DNA from: Parvularculaceae bacterium
Lineage (GTDB): Bacteria > Pseudomonadota > Alphaproteobacteria > Caulobacterales > Parvularculaceae
Reading direction: 5' to 3'
Assembly (NCBI GenBank): GCA_028284065.1
Contig: JANQSJ010000008.1
Location: 124,001 to 188,000, forward strand
DNA length: 64,000 nucleotides
The notes beneath the pieces are model-generated. The model ran no database searches, was not told where the DNA came from, and saw only the letters and a program-made list of their open reading frames with translations. Below are positions 26,745 to 35,395 of the stretch, in pieces (the first letter of the stretch is position 1; every line of letters begins with the position of its first letter). The position numbers were made by a program, and so were the translations under genes.

Positions 26745-27257
26745 TCAGGCCTGACACGGCAGAAGATAGACGTTGCGCGACTCGCCGTCGGGAAATGTCT
26801 CTCGCGTTATCTTCCGCCCTTTGAGTTTTTCGACGAGACGGCGGGCGGGCTCGTTGCTGTCGAGCATGTAGGTCTCCACCTGCGGCCATCCGAGCGCGTC
26901 GTATCCGAAGTTTATCGCAAGCCCGGACGCCTCGGCCGCGTAACCCTGTCGGCGCGCCTCCGGCAGGATCCACCAGGTCAGCTCGCGGCGTCCCCACCCT
27001 TCAGGCAGGTAGAGGCCGCATCCGCCGATCGTCCGCCCGTCGTTCCTCGTGACGACCGCCCACATGCCATAGCCGCGCAGCGCCCAGTGCCCGATATCGG
27101 TCGCGAGCTTGCGCCAGGCGCCGTCCGGGGCCAGGGGGCCGCCATAGAACTTTGACGCCGCGGCATCGCCATAAAACGCCGTATATGCCTCAAGGTCGGC
27201 ATTGCCCAAGGCCCGAAGGATAAGCCTTTCCGATGTCAATGTCGGGACGTCGATCAT
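26745..27257 (-). CDS. GNAT N-acetyltransferase (RimJ/RimL type)
   Basis: 170 residues. N-terminal TLTSERLILRALGNADLEAY is the standard opening of the Acetyltransf_3/RimJ-like group; GHWALRGYGMWAVVTRNDG and ILPEARRQGYAAEASGLAINFGYDALG contain the acetyl-CoA pyrophosphate-binding region (R-Q-G-Y-A). Substrate is not predictable. Its start overlaps the stop of the upstream thioesterase gene as ATGA, so both are one operon. A decayed copy of its 3' end lies 2.2 kb away at 24366. Confidence 0.88.
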   Translation of the reverse strand: MIDVPTLTSERLILRALGNADLEAYTAFYGDAAASKFYGGPLAPDGAWRKLATDIGHWALRGYGMWAVVTRNDGRTIGGCGLYLPEGWGRRELTWWILPEARRQGYAAEASGLAINFGYDALGWPQVETYMLDSNEPARRLVEKLKGRKITRETFPDGESRNVYLLPCQA

Positions 27258-27784
27258 CGCTTTTCGCCCCTCGCGGCGCCGGGAAAGCCTGAGGGCTCGC
27301 CGCTGACGCCGAAGGCGTCAAGCACGTCCTGTCCGATGCGCAGGGGCCGGCGCGTCGCGAGGTCAATCATGCACCATACGGACTTTACCGATGCGGAGGG
27401 CTTGGCCGCACCGGGCTTGCGCAAATCCACATAGCGTTCGAAGCGAGGCCCCGTGGCGGCGCCGAGCCAGGTGCGGCCGACCACCTGCTCGCCGGGGAGG
27501 ACCGGGTCGCGATAGTCGATCTCATGGCGCAGGACCACAAACACGCGGGCCGCGCGCATCGCCGCCGGCGCGGTCGCGGCCCAGTGGCGCACCGCCACCT
27601 CCTGGGCCCAGCGCAGATAGACCGCGTTATTCACATGGCCGAGTTCGTCGAAATCCTCAGCCGACGGCGCGATGTCGCAGACGAAAGCAGTTTCGAAACT
27701 CTCTGCGCCCGACCCGGCGCCCGTCCGCTCGTTCTGGCCCGCGCCTCTCCCGGCGTCTTCCGTGTCCGCGACCGTCGCCGCCAT
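27254..27784 (-). CDS. Acyl-CoA thioesterase, 4-hydroxybenzoyl-CoA type hotdog fold
   Basis: 176 residues. The core starts about residue 30: APSAEDFDELGHVNNAVYLRWAQ is the conserved YbgC/FadM-type motif with catalytic Asp before LGHVNN; the rest (EIDYRDPVLPGEQVVGRTWLG and RFERYVDLRK) fits a hotdog fold. It hydrolyses acyl-CoA thioesters; chain length not predictable. First gene of a two-gene unit with the GNAT gene (ATGA overlap); divergent from arsR, sharing a 96-base intergenic region. The first 25 residues are low complexity, and the true start may be internal. Confidence 0.87.
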   Translation of the reverse strand: MAATVADTEDAGRGAGQNERTGAGSGAESFETAFVCDIAPSAEDFDELGHVNNAVYLRWAQEVAVRHWAATAPAAMRAARVFVVLRHEIDYRDPVLPGEQVVGRTWLGAATGPRFERYVDLRKPGAAKPSASVKSVWCMIDLATRRPLRIGQDVLDAFGVSGEPSGFPGAARGEKR

Positions 27785-27845
27785 TCAGCGCTCCCTCAAA
27801 AACGCCAGAATCGACCGCAGGGACCCAAAAGTCGAGCGTCGCCGC

Positions 27846-27882
27846 TTGACATGGGCAATTATTTCTATATTTGTTGAAATAT
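27846..27882 (+). promoter_or_regulatory. Promoter and operator of the ars operon
   Basis: TTGACA at 27846-27851, a TATTTG -10-like box at 27868-27873 (16-base spacer), and a palindrome ATATTT-gttg-AAATAT at 27867-27882 that overlaps the -10 region and the first two bases of the arsR ATG. The placement is what is expected of an ArsR operator, giving autorepression of the operon. Conspicuously AT-rich against its surroundings. Confidence 0.65.
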
Positions 27883-28237
27883 GGAATCAACAGCCGCCGT
27901 CGCCGCCTTTGCGGCGCTCGCCCAGGAAACCCGCCTCGCCGCGTTTCGCCGCCTCATAGAGGCCGGCCCAAACGGCCTCGCCGCCGGCGACGTCGCCGCG
28001 GCCTGCGCGGCGAGCGCGCCGACCATGTCGTTTCACCTGAAGGAGCTGGCGCGCGCAGGTCTCATCCGCTCACGGAAGAATGGCCGCCAGGTGATCTACG
28101 CCGTCGACTTCAGAGGCGTGCGCGCGCTTATCGACTTCCTGATGCGCGACTGCTGCAAGGGCGATCCCGTTTTCTGCGGCGACTATCTGGGCGAGGGCGC
28201 CGGCGGGAAGACCGCAGCGCTCGCTGACGCGACATAG
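27881..28237 (+). CDS. arsR: ArsR-family arsenic-responsive repressor
   Basis: 118 residues, winged helix of the ArsR/SmtB family: ALAQETRLAAFRRLIEAGPNGLAAGDVAAAC, the recognition helix in APTMSFHLKELARAGLIRSR and the wing in NGRQVIYAVD. Near the C-terminus is RDCCKGDPVFC with three cysteines, a layout like the C-terminal arsenite or methylarsenite-binding sites of the shorter ArsR types, not the ELCVCDL site of E. coli ArsR. First gene of arsR-arsI-arsC-aqpS; represses its own promoter through the palindrome overlapping its start. Confidence 0.92.
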   Translation: MESTAAVAAFAALAQETRLAAFRRLIEAGPNGLAAGDVAAACAASAPTMSFHLKELARAGLIRSRKNGRQVIYAVDFRGVRALIDFLMRDCCKGDPVFCGDYLGEGAGGKTAALADAT

Positions 28238-28258
28238 AAGCAACCAAGGAGCGCCTTG

Positions 28259-28684
28259 ATGAAACGCCTGCACATTCACATCCGAACGAAGGATATCGAC
28301 CGTTCCGTCGCGTACTACGCGGCGCTTTTCGGCGTCAAACCTGAAAAACGCCGCGACGGCTACGCCCGCTGGCTGCTCGACGATCCCTATGCGCATGTAT
28401 CCGTGTCCACGCATGCGGGCGCGCCGGGCCTCGATCATGTAGGTATTTCCATCGACGACGAGGATGAGCTTGAGGCCTATGCGGAGCGCCTTAGGGCGAC
28501 AGAGATGGGCGCGCTGCCGGAAACCGGAACGACTTGTTGCTACGCGACCAGCGACAAGTACTGGAGCCGCGGACCGGACGGCGAGGTGTGGGAGCTTTTC
28601 CGCACCTATGGCGACAGCGAAACCTACGGCGTCGACCGCCGCGAGGAGCTCGAGGCCGCGGGCTCATCGCCCTGCTGCGGATGA
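28259..28684 (+). CDS. arsI: ArsI/CadI-family C-As lyase
   Basis: 141-residue vicinal-oxygen-chelate protein, starting at ATG 28259 after AAGGAG. Probable Fe(II) ligands are H5, H60 (LDHVGI) and E112 (EVWELF), and the CC pair that binds trivalent methylarsenite is C93-C94 in TTCCYATSDKYW; these four features are the hallmark of ArsI, the dioxygenase that cleaves the C-As bond of methylarsenite to give arsenite and formaldehyde. It ends in a second CC pair (PCCG). Related CadI proteins are cadmium-inducible; the position in an ars operon favours ArsI. Confidence 0.9.
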   Translation: MKRLHIHIRTKDIDRSVAYYAALFGVKPEKRRDGYARWLLDDPYAHVSVSTHAGAPGLDHVGISIDDEDELEAYAERLRATEMGALPETGTTCCYATSDKYWSRGPDGEVWELFRTYGDSETYGVDRREELEAAGSSPCCG

Positions 28685-28696
28685 GGATTGACGCCG

Positions 28697-29155
28697 ATGC
28701 CGGGAAACATTCTCTTTCTGTGCACGGGCAATTCCGCCCGGTCCATCATGGCGGAAGCATATATGAACCAAGCGGGGCGCAACGCCTGGCGGGCGTGGTC
28801 CGCGGGATCGAAACCTACCGGCGCGCCAAACCCTCTCGCCCTTGAGACGCTCGCCGCCCATGGGATTGACCCGGGCGCGGCCCGTTCAAAAAGCTGGGAC
28901 GAGTTCGCCGCCCTCAACGCATCCCGTTCGGACGCGCCGGTAATGGAGGCGATCGTCACTGTCTGCGACAACGCGGCCGGCGAGGCCTGCCCCGCATGGC
29001 CGACGCGCAAAGGCGAGACGCCCATTAAGCTGCACTGGTCTTTTCCGGATCCCGCCGCCGTCGAGGGAACGCATGCGGAGAAACGCGCCGCCTTCGAAAC
29101 GGTCTTCGCGGACATCCGGGCTCGGATTGATGCGTTTCTCGCAGAGCATCGCTGA
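28697..29155 (+). CDS. arsC: Arsenate reductase, LMW phosphatase type
   Basis: 152 residues from ATG 28697 (a TTG three codons upstream is possible). The phosphatase-like P-loop LCTGNSARSIMAEA (C-x5-R, about 8-21), SAGSKPTG, the WSFPDPAAVEGT Asp loop and a resolving-cysteine region VCDNAAGEACP identify the thioredoxin-coupled ArsC of the low-molecular-weight PTP family. It reduces arsenate to arsenite. Its stop overlaps the aqpS ATG by one base (TGATG), so the two are translationally coupled. Confidence 0.93.
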   Translation: MPGNILFLCTGNSARSIMAEAYMNQAGRNAWRAWSAGSKPTGAPNPLALETLAAHGIDPGAARSKSWDEFAALNASRSDAPVMEAIVTVCDNAAGEACPAWPTRKGETPIKLHWSFPDPAAVEGTHAEKRAAFETVFADIRARIDAFLAEHR

Positions 29156-29874
29156 TGGAGAAAACGCTTGCGCAACGCCTCGCCGGCGAGGCGGTCGGGA
29201 CGGCGTTCCTGCTGATCGCGATCGTCGGCTCCGGAATCATGGCGGAGGGGCTCGCCGGGCAGAATGCGGCGGCCGCGCTTCTGGCCAACTCAACGGTCGT
29301 CGGCGCGGCGCTTATTGTGCTGATACTGATTTTCGCGCCGGTCTCCGGCGCGCATTTCAATCCGGCGGTCACCCTCGCTTTCCTGATGCGCAAGGACATC
29401 GGCCCGCGGGACGCAGGCCTCTATGTGGCCGCGCAGATTGTCGGCGCAGTCACTGGCGTCTTCGCCTCGCACGCCATGTTCGGCGAACCCATCCTGCAAA
29501 TTGGAACGACGGCGCGCGAGGGCGGCGGCCAGCTCCTTGGGGAGCTGATCGCGACATTCGGGCTATTGGCGACGATCTTCGGCTGCCTTGCGGGCCGGAA
29601 GGACGCGATCCCCTACGCGGTCGGGCTCTACATCTTCGCGGCGATCTGGTTCACCTCCTCCACCTGCTTCGCCAATCCGGCCGTGACAATCGCCCGCGCC
29701 CTCACCGACACCTATACGGCCATTCGGCCGATTGACGCGCCGGCCTTCATCCTCGCCGAAGTCGCCGCCGCCGCAGTCGCCACGCTCGCCGCGCCGTTCC
29801 TGTTCGGCGCGCCGGCGGAAAGCGAAGAGACCGCCGAGGCCAAAGAGGCCGCGCCGCCGCGCCGCGCAGCTTGA
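29155..29874 (+). CDS. aqpS: Aquaglyceroporin AqpS-like arsenite channel
   Basis: 239-residue MIP family channel with six helices and both pore motifs, SGAHFNPAVT near residue 64 and FANPAVTIA near residue 170; the residues around them (no Phe/His/Cys/Arg water filter) suggest a wider solute pore. In Sinorhizobium and relatives AqpS replaces ArsB/ACR3 as the arsenite exit pathway in arsR-aqpS-arsC operons, and the location here right after arsC agrees. There is no arsB, acr3, arsA or arsH in the window. The C-terminus is a charged Ala/Glu tail. Confidence 0.9.
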   Translation: MEKTLAQRLAGEAVGTAFLLIAIVGSGIMAEGLAGQNAAAALLANSTVVGAALIVLILIFAPVSGAHFNPAVTLAFLMRKDIGPRDAGLYVAAQIVGAVTGVFASHAMFGEPILQIGTTAREGGGQLLGELIATFGLLATIFGCLAGRKDAIPYAVGLYIFAAIWFTSSTCFANPAVTIARALTDTYTAIRPIDAPAFILAEVAAAAVATLAAPFLFGAPAESEETAEAKEAAPPRRAA

Positions 29875-29931
29875 AAGACGTCATCGGCCGAGGCTCGCCT
29901 TTCTTAATCGCTTCGGCGTATAGCGGAGGCC

Positions 29932-31074
29932 ATGACGGGACCGCTCCATCGCTATGACGCCCTCGCCGCGGAAGGCGCGCTCAATCCTGACCCGGAGCAA
30001 CGGGCCGCCGCGGCGCGCCTGCAGGAATTGCACGAGGCGCTCGGCGAGGCCGCAACGCGCCCGTCGCTGTTCGGCCGGCTTTTCGGGGCGAAACCGCCGC
30101 CGCCGCGCGGCGTTTATCTCTGGGGCGGCGTCGGCCGCGGCAAGTCGCTTCTTATGGACATCCTCTTCAACAACGCCCCGGTCGCGCGGAAACGCCGGGT
30201 GCACTTCCACGCCTTCATGCTGGAGGTCCACGATCGGGTCGGCGCCTATCGCAAGGCCGATGAGGGCGAGCTGAAGCGCCATCCCGCTTTCGACAAGTCG
30301 GCGCCAAACGACCCCATGCCGCTTGTGGCGGCGGACGTCGCCGAAACGGCGCGGCTCTTCTGCTTCGACGAATTCCACGTCACGGACATCGCAGACGCGA
30401 TGATCCTCGGCCGGCTCCTGCGCGGCCTTCTCGACGCCGGCGCCGTTATTGTCGCGACGTCCAATCGCGCGCCCGACGATCTCTATAAGGATGGCCTCAA
30501 CCGTCAGCTCTTCCTGCCGACGATCGCGCTCCTGAAACAGCGGCTCGACGTGATGGAGCTGGATTCCGCGCGGGATTATCGCCTTGCCCGCCTCGAAGGC
30601 GCGCCGACCTATTACGAACCGCTTGGCCGCGAAGCCGATGCGGCCATGGACGCCGCCTGGCGCCGGTTCATCTGCGGCGCGACGGCGGGCGAAGAGATAA
30701 TCGAGGTGCAGGGACGCGCTCTCATAGTTCCGGCCGCAGCGCGCGACGCCGCCCGCTTCGACTTCGAAGATCTTTGCGCAAAGCCCCTGGGGGCAGCCGA
30801 CTATCTCGCCCTCGCCGACGCCTACTCCACCCTCTTCATCGACCGCGTACCCTTGATGAGCCCCGAAAACCGCAATGAAGCGAAGCGGTTCGTGACCCTC
30901 ATCGACACGCTTTACGAGACCCGCACCAAACTCGTCTGCTCCGCCGCCGCAGGCCCGCAATCGCTCTACCCTGAAGGCGACGGCGCGTTCGAGTTCGAGC
31001 GCACCGCCTCGCGGCTTATCGAAATGCGCTCAGCGGATTATCTGGGTTCGGAGCGGCGGACGGCGGCTGAGTAG
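29932..31074 (+). CDS. zapE: Cell division protein ZapE (AFG1-like ATPase)
   Basis: 380 residues. Walker A GGVGRGKS (about 64-71), Walker B LFCFDEFHVTD (about 142-152), sensor ATSNRAPDDLYKDGLNR (about 176-192) and the C-terminal FEDLCAKPLGAADYLALADAY and SPENRNEAKRFVTLIDTLYE segments are all typical. ZapE destabilises FtsZ polymers at constriction, and the mitochondrial homologue AFG1 helps degrade respiratory chain subunits. A GTATAG sequence just upstream may be the -10 region. Stand-alone gene. Confidence 0.96.
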   Translation: MTGPLHRYDALAAEGALNPDPEQRAAAARLQELHEALGEAATRPSLFGRLFGAKPPPPRGVYLWGGVGRGKSLLMDILFNNAPVARKRRVHFHAFMLEVHDRVGAYRKADEGELKRHPAFDKSAPNDPMPLVAADVAETARLFCFDEFHVTDIADAMILGRLLRGLLDAGAVIVATSNRAPDDLYKDGLNRQLFLPTIALLKQRLDVMELDSARDYRLARLEGAPTYYEPLGREADAAMDAAWRRFICGATAGEEIIEVQGRALIVPAAARDAARFDFEDLCAKPLGAADYLALADAYSTLFIDRVPLMSPENRNEAKRFVTLIDTLYETRTKLVCSAAAGPQSLYPEGDGAFEFERTASRLIEMRSADYLGSERRTAAE

Positions 31075-31226
31075 CGTGGATTGGCGGCCGGACGTTTGTA
31101 GATGGACGCGCAAAAGTGATACATCTTCGAAGCTGAATGGGCGCGCTCGGCGTTATCCGAGGCTGTCAAAAAGCCCATCGCTATTGGAATAGGCAAGAAT
31201 GGCGCAGGCCATCCAAGGAGCGCGTT

Positions 31227-31667
31227 ATGAAAAGGGTATTTCGCCTGATTTTTAGTGTTCTTGCGTTTGGGGTCGTTTCTTTTTCAGCGTCGGCCGAAAC
31301 GACGCCGGATGACATCATTAAGCTTGAGCGCGAATGGGCTGAAGCTATGAAGAATCAGGACCTGGAACGGCTTTATCCGATGATGCATCAGGACTTTCGA
31401 TTGATGGCGGAAAACGCCTCGGCCGAGGTCAGAAAAGGAGAATGGCTCCTAAACACCATGCACGCCATGACATTCGACAAGGTCGAGATAATCGACCCGA
31501 AGGCTACAGTCTTCGGCGACACGGCTGTTGTGTCCATGCGGATGGACCTGGACTGGACGTCGCGGGGACAACCGTTGCCAGGCGCGTATCGCCTCGTGGA
31601 CACCTGGGTAAAGACAGGTGACGGATGGCAGGTCATCAGCCGCATCAGTCACGGCGCCAGCGAGTAG
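31227..31667 (+). CDS. Secreted DUF4440-type NTF2-fold protein
   Basis: 146 residues from ATG 31227, which follows AAGGAG; signal peptide MKRVFRLIFSVLAFGVVSFS with cleavage after ASA. The mature part, TPDDIIKLEREWAEAMKNQDLERLYPMMHQDFRLM through GDGWQVISRISHG, is a DUF4440/SnoaL-like domain. Function unknown. The gene is less GC-rich than neighbours. One of four NTF2-fold proteins in the window. Confidence 0.8.
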   Translation: MKRVFRLIFSVLAFGVVSFSASAETTPDDIIKLEREWAEAMKNQDLERLYPMMHQDFRLMAENASAEVRKGEWLLNTMHAMTFDKVEIIDPKATVFGDTAVVSMRMDLDWTSRGQPLPGAYRLVDTWVKTGDGWQVISRISHGASE

Positions 31668-31760
31668 ACGCGCGCGAGCGTTTTGCCCGGCGAGAGCCGA
31701 AACGGCGGAAATGACCTGCGCCGCGCGCCGTCCGGCATGCGGCGACAGCCGAGCCCGAAC

Positions 31761-33542
31761 CTAAAGCTGTGAAAGATCGGGCGCGCGGTCGCCGAGCCAC
31801 GCCTTTTCGAAGAGCTTCTTCGCCAGCTTGCGGCCGTTCTTGTCGCCCTGGGCGGCGAACGCCTCGCTGAGGCCATAATAAGCCCAACCGGAATTCGGCG
31901 CGTCGACAAGCGTCTCAAGAAACAGCTGCTCGGCCCGTTCCGCGTCACCTTTGCGCAGGGCGAGTCCCGCAAGCGTCTGCTTCAGGGGGTAATACCAGTA
32001 CGGAGGCTCCGTATAAAGAAGGCTGGCCTGCACGTCCGAAGCCTCTTCGAGAGCCGCAATCGCGCCGTCAAGATCGCCGTCGGCCGCGGCGGCGCGGCCA
32101 CGGACGGTCAGCTCAGCGACCTTCAGAATATCGTTCGCCGGAATGTTGACGGTCGCCATCGCCTCAAATGCGTTGGCGCCCGAAATCTCAGCAATCGCCG
32201 CCGCTTCCGCCGCCGCCTCATCGGCGCGGCCGAGCTTGGCGAGCGCTTCGCCGCGAGCGTACCGCCATATCGCCGTGATAAATGGCGCGCCCTGCGCCGG
32301 TTCAGGTAAGGCGAGGACCTCTTCCGGGTCGCCGAACGTCGCCATCGCATAATAGGGCGCAGCCTTGATCGGCTGCGCGAACGGCACGGCGAGCGCCATC
32401 TCCACGGGCAGCTTCTCATCGAGCTTCTGCGCCATGCTTAGCGCCGTTGCGCCGTCGCCCGCCATCAGTGCGGAGGCCATCAGGAAGTGCACATTGTGGA
32501 CGTAATAGCCGAATTCATAGAACGGGCTGGCGCCGCCTTCGGCGATGAAGGCTTCGTCCGACGCCGAGGCAAGAATGTTAACGTCCATCGATTCCTTGAA
32601 CCGGCCGATGCGATAGTAGATGTGCGAGGGCATGTGCTGAAGGTGGCCGAGCCCCGGCGCCAGATCGGCGAGTTTGTCCGCAAAAGGAGCGGCTCTGTAC
32701 GGATTAATGGTCGCTTCCGTCGTGTGGATGTAGAGATGGATCGCGGCGATGTGTTCGGGATTGCGGTCGAGGATCCTCTCAAGGAGTTCAAGCGTGCGCC
32801 CGGTCCGGCCTTTCGGCGTGCGGCCATCCGCTTCCCAATAGTCCCAGGGCTGCGTATCCATGTTCGCTTCCGCCGCAAGCGACAGGATGAAATCGTCATC
32901 CGGGTACTTGTCGGCAAGCGCGTCCATCTTTTCGGCGAACGCCTCGTCGAGCGACAGACGCTCCATCATGGCGAGCGGCTTTGCGTAACGCGCGGACGCA
33001 GCGTCGATGAGGTCGCGCTCTTTTTCGCCGGCGCCGTCCTTCAGCTTCGCCGCCGCCGCGGCGGCGATCCCCGCAGGTTCGACCGCAGCGTCCTCCATGG
33101 GCGCATTAATGTTGGGTCCGAGCGCGATCGCCTCGCCCCAGAAACACATCGCGCACGACGGGTCCGCCGTTTGCGCCTTCTTGAAAGCGCCCACCGCCGC
33201 GCCGTGATTGAAATTCCACATGTGCGCAAGGCCTTCGTTGAAGAAGCCCTGCGCCTCGGCGCTGGTCGTCGTAATGTCGAACGCGATGCCGTCGCTGAGG
33301 CGAGGGCCTTCAGCCAAGGCGGGCGCCGCCTCTTCCCTCGTTTCGGCCAACGCGGCGGCCGTCTTCAAGAAATAAGCGCGCCGTTCGCGCATCGCCGACG
33401 CGTCGCGTCCGCAAATCGACTGCGACAGTTCAAGCGGCGGCACGAACGCAACGCCCTTGTCGGTTTCCAATCGAGCGCCGATCCCGACGCCCACAAACGC
33501 CGCCATCGCGGCCCCGGCGGCTAGAGTCTGTTTCAACGCCAT
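31761..33542 (-). CDS. TPR-repeat protein, exported or anchored
   Basis: 593 residues from ATG 33542, beginning with a hydrophobic signal or anchor (TLAAGAAMAAFVGVGIGA). The body is helical with tetratricopeptide-like repeats: AQGFFNEGLAHMWNFNHGAAVGAFKKAQTADPSCAMCFWGEA (about 115-160), LLERILDRNPEHIAAIHLYIHT (about 245-266), HLQHMPSHIYYRIGRFKESMD (about 290-310), and C-terminal DLDGAIAALEEASDVQ. The CAMCFWGEAIALG and LGHLQHMPSHIYYRIG motifs define a conserved family of TPR proteins in marine bacteria. It could be a periplasmic scaffold; two Cys in CAMC might be redox-active or bind heme, but no CxxCH is present. The convergent DUF4440 gene ends 93 bases away. Confidence 0.8.
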   Translation of the reverse strand: MALKQTLAAGAAMAAFVGVGIGARLETDKGVAFVPPLELSQSICGRDASAMRERRAYFLKTAAALAETREEAAPALAEGPRLSDGIAFDITTTSAEAQGFFNEGLAHMWNFNHGAAVGAFKKAQTADPSCAMCFWGEAIALGPNINAPMEDAAVEPAGIAAAAAAKLKDGAGEKERDLIDAASARYAKPLAMMERLSLDEAFAEKMDALADKYPDDDFILSLAAEANMDTQPWDYWEADGRTPKGRTGRTLELLERILDRNPEHIAAIHLYIHTTEATINPYRAAPFADKLADLAPGLGHLQHMPSHIYYRIGRFKESMDVNILASASDEAFIAEGGASPFYEFGYYVHNVHFLMASALMAGDGATALSMAQKLDEKLPVEMALAVPFAQPIKAAPYYAMATFGDPEEVLALPEPAQGAPFITAIWRYARGEALAKLGRADEAAAEAAAIAEISGANAFEAMATVNIPANDILKVAELTVRGRAAAADGDLDGAIAALEEASDVQASLLYTEPPYWYYPLKQTLAGLALRKGDAERAEQLFLETLVDAPNSGWAYYGLSEAFAAQGDKNGRKLAKKLFEKAWLGDRAPDLSQL

Positions 33543-33573
33543 TTCAGGTTTCTCCCTTCTTGTCCATTCAGCC

Positions 33574-33993
33574 TCACCAACGCCAATCATCGCCGATCGT
33601 CTGCGCCTGGCGCCGGTAGTCGAAAGGGCCGTCGCCTGACCAATCCGCGCCGTTCGGGAAGCGCACCTCAATCCCTTCAAGGTCCGCAGGATCGAAGAGC
33701 CGCATGTTGACGCCCATTCGATCGAGCGACGGGTTCCGCGCTTGGAACGATTGCGACGTCACCCAATGCGTCGTGGCCCCGCAGATCGGGCAGGAATGGA
33801 CCTCGACAGCGGGATCCTCCAAATCACGCCGCACGAAGGCGACGGTCTTTCCGTTTGTGGCGACCATGGCCGTCGGAAAGTACCCCCACGCCGCGCCCGA
33901 CTTGCGGCACAGCGCGCAATTGCAGTCATGGATGAATTCGGGTTTGGCGCCGATGGTCACGCTGACCGCGCCGCAAACGCATTCCCCGGTCAT
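33574..33993 (-). CDS. GFA family zinc-binding protein
   Basis: 139 residues with the GFA/CENP-V pattern of zinc-binding cysteines: ECVCGAVSV (CxC near residue 5), DCNCALCRKSGAAW (about 23-33), and HSCPICGATTHW (about 67-75). The family was named for glutathione-dependent formaldehyde-activating enzyme, but most members have unknown roles. It directly precedes the TPR gene on the same strand (31-base gap), so they may form an operon. Confidence 0.9.
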   Translation of the reverse strand: MTGECVCGAVSVTIGAKPEFIHDCNCALCRKSGAAWGYFPTAMVATNGKTVAFVRRDLEDPAVEVHSCPICGATTHWVTSQSFQARNPSLDRMGVNMRLFDPADLEGIEVRFPNGADWSGDGPFDYRRQAQTIGDDWRW

Positions 33994-34141
33994 AGGATCC
34001 TCCCGAAGGCTCGCCGCGCCCGATCTTATAGCACGATTTCACCGCAATTGACGCCGTCGCGTTTTGCGCCGGCCTGTGCTTAAAGACGACATGCGCGGCG
34101 GCCCTATTTCGGGCGCTTGCGATTCTCGAAAGCATGACCCG

Positions 34142-35395
34142 ATGACCACCGCCCTGAAGCGCACCGAGCCGCCCGGGTTCGCCGAACTCGCCATGATCGC
34201 CGCGGCGACGATGGCGCTGAACGCGCTCGCCATCGACATGATGCTGCCGGCGCTGGGGCTGATCGGCGACGACCTCAGCCTCGCCAACCCGAACGACCGG
34301 CAGCTGATCGTCGGGCTCTATCTTATCGGCAATGGCGTCGGACAGTTGTTTTTCGGGCCGCTCGTCGACCGCTTCGGCCGCCGGCCGATCCTTATCGGCG
34401 CGCTCCTCGCCTATCTCGGCGGCTCGATCCTGTCCGTCGTCGCCGGCTCGTTCGAACTCCTCCTCGCCGCGCGGGTCTTTCAGGGCGTCTCGACGGCCGG
34501 CAGCCGGGTGGCGATCTTCGCCATCATTCGCGACCAGTACGCCGGCCGGCGCATGGCGAAGCTTGTCTCGCTCGCCATCACGCTCTTCATGGCGGCGCCG
34601 ATCATCGCCCCGGCGCTGGGGCAAGGCGTGCTCTTGTTCGCGCCGTGGCGGGGGATTTTCCTCGCGCTCTTTCTTTACGGCCTGGCGGTGTTCGTCTGGG
34701 GGTTCCTGCGGCTGCCGGAGACGCTTGAGCCTGCGCGCCGCACGCCCCTCAATATGCGCCGCGTCGTCGGCGCCTATGCGGAGTTTTTCACCGACAAGTG
34801 CGCGGCGGGCTATACGGTCGCGTCGGCTTTATGCTTCGGCGCGCTGTTCGGCTACATCTCCGCAGCGGAGCAGATCTTTTTCGAAGTCTTCGAGATCGGC
34901 GACCAGTTCGCCCTCGCCTTCGCGGCCGTCGCCGTGTCGCTTGGCGTCGCGACCCTGACGAACGCGCAGCTTGTGGAGCGGTTCGGCATGCGCCGGCTGA
35001 CCCATCTGGCGCTCGTCGGCTTCGTTGCGATCAATCTCTCCCACCTCGCATTCGTCGCCGTCTACGGCTCAACGACAGTCAACTTCATCGCCTTCCTGTC
35101 GGCGGCGTTCTTCGCGATCGGCCTTATCGGCCCCAACTGCTCGGCGCTCGCCATGGAGCGGATGGGCCATATCGCCGGGTCGGCGGCCGCGGCGAACGGC
35201 TTCGCCGGCACCACGGTCGCCGGGGTGCTCGGCGCGATGATTGGACGGCAGTTCGACGGCACAACGGGACCGATCATCGCCGGCTTCGCGATCTTCGGCG
35301 TCGCCGCGCTCCTCCTCATCCTATGGGTGGAGAACGGGCGGCTCTTCCGCACCGGCGAAGGCGCCGCCGCGACGGCGGAGCCGCGCGAGGCGTGA
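34142..35395 (+). CDS. Bcr/CflA-type MFS drug-resistance transporter
   Basis: 417 residues with 12 hydrophobic helices. The Bcr/CflA signature is present: DMMLPALGLIGDDL in helix 1, then YLIGNGVGQLFFGPLVDRFGRRPILIGALL (motif A between helices 2 and 3) and RVFQGVSTAGSRVAIFAIIRD (motif B region). It is a proton-driven efflux pump of the DHA1 group; substrate unknown. ATG 34142 was chosen because the residues before it have no hydrophobic character. Its TGA overlaps the rimM GTG start (GTGA), so both are coupled. Confidence 0.9.
   Translation: MTTALKRTEPPGFAELAMIAAATMALNALAIDMMLPALGLIGDDLSLANPNDRQLIVGLYLIGNGVGQLFFGPLVDRFGRRPILIGALLAYLGGSILSVVAGSFELLLAARVFQGVSTAGSRVAIFAIIRDQYAGRRMAKLVSLAITLFMAAPIIAPALGQGVLLFAPWRGIFLALFLYGLAVFVWGFLRLPETLEPARRTPLNMRRVVGAYAEFFTDKCAAGYTVASALCFGALFGYISAAEQIFFEVFEIGDQFALAFAAVAVSLGVATLTNAQLVERFGMRRLTHLALVGFVAINLSHLAFVAVYGSTTVNFIAFLSAAFFAIGLIGPNCSALAMERMGHIAGSAAAANGFAGTTVAGVLGAMIGRQFDGTTGPIIAGFAIFGVAALLLILWVENGRLFRTGEGAAATAEPREA

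Noticed and set aside
27254-29874. One arsenic operon including the thioesterase and GNAT genes
   Set aside because: These two lie on the opposite strand and are coupled to each other, not to arsR.
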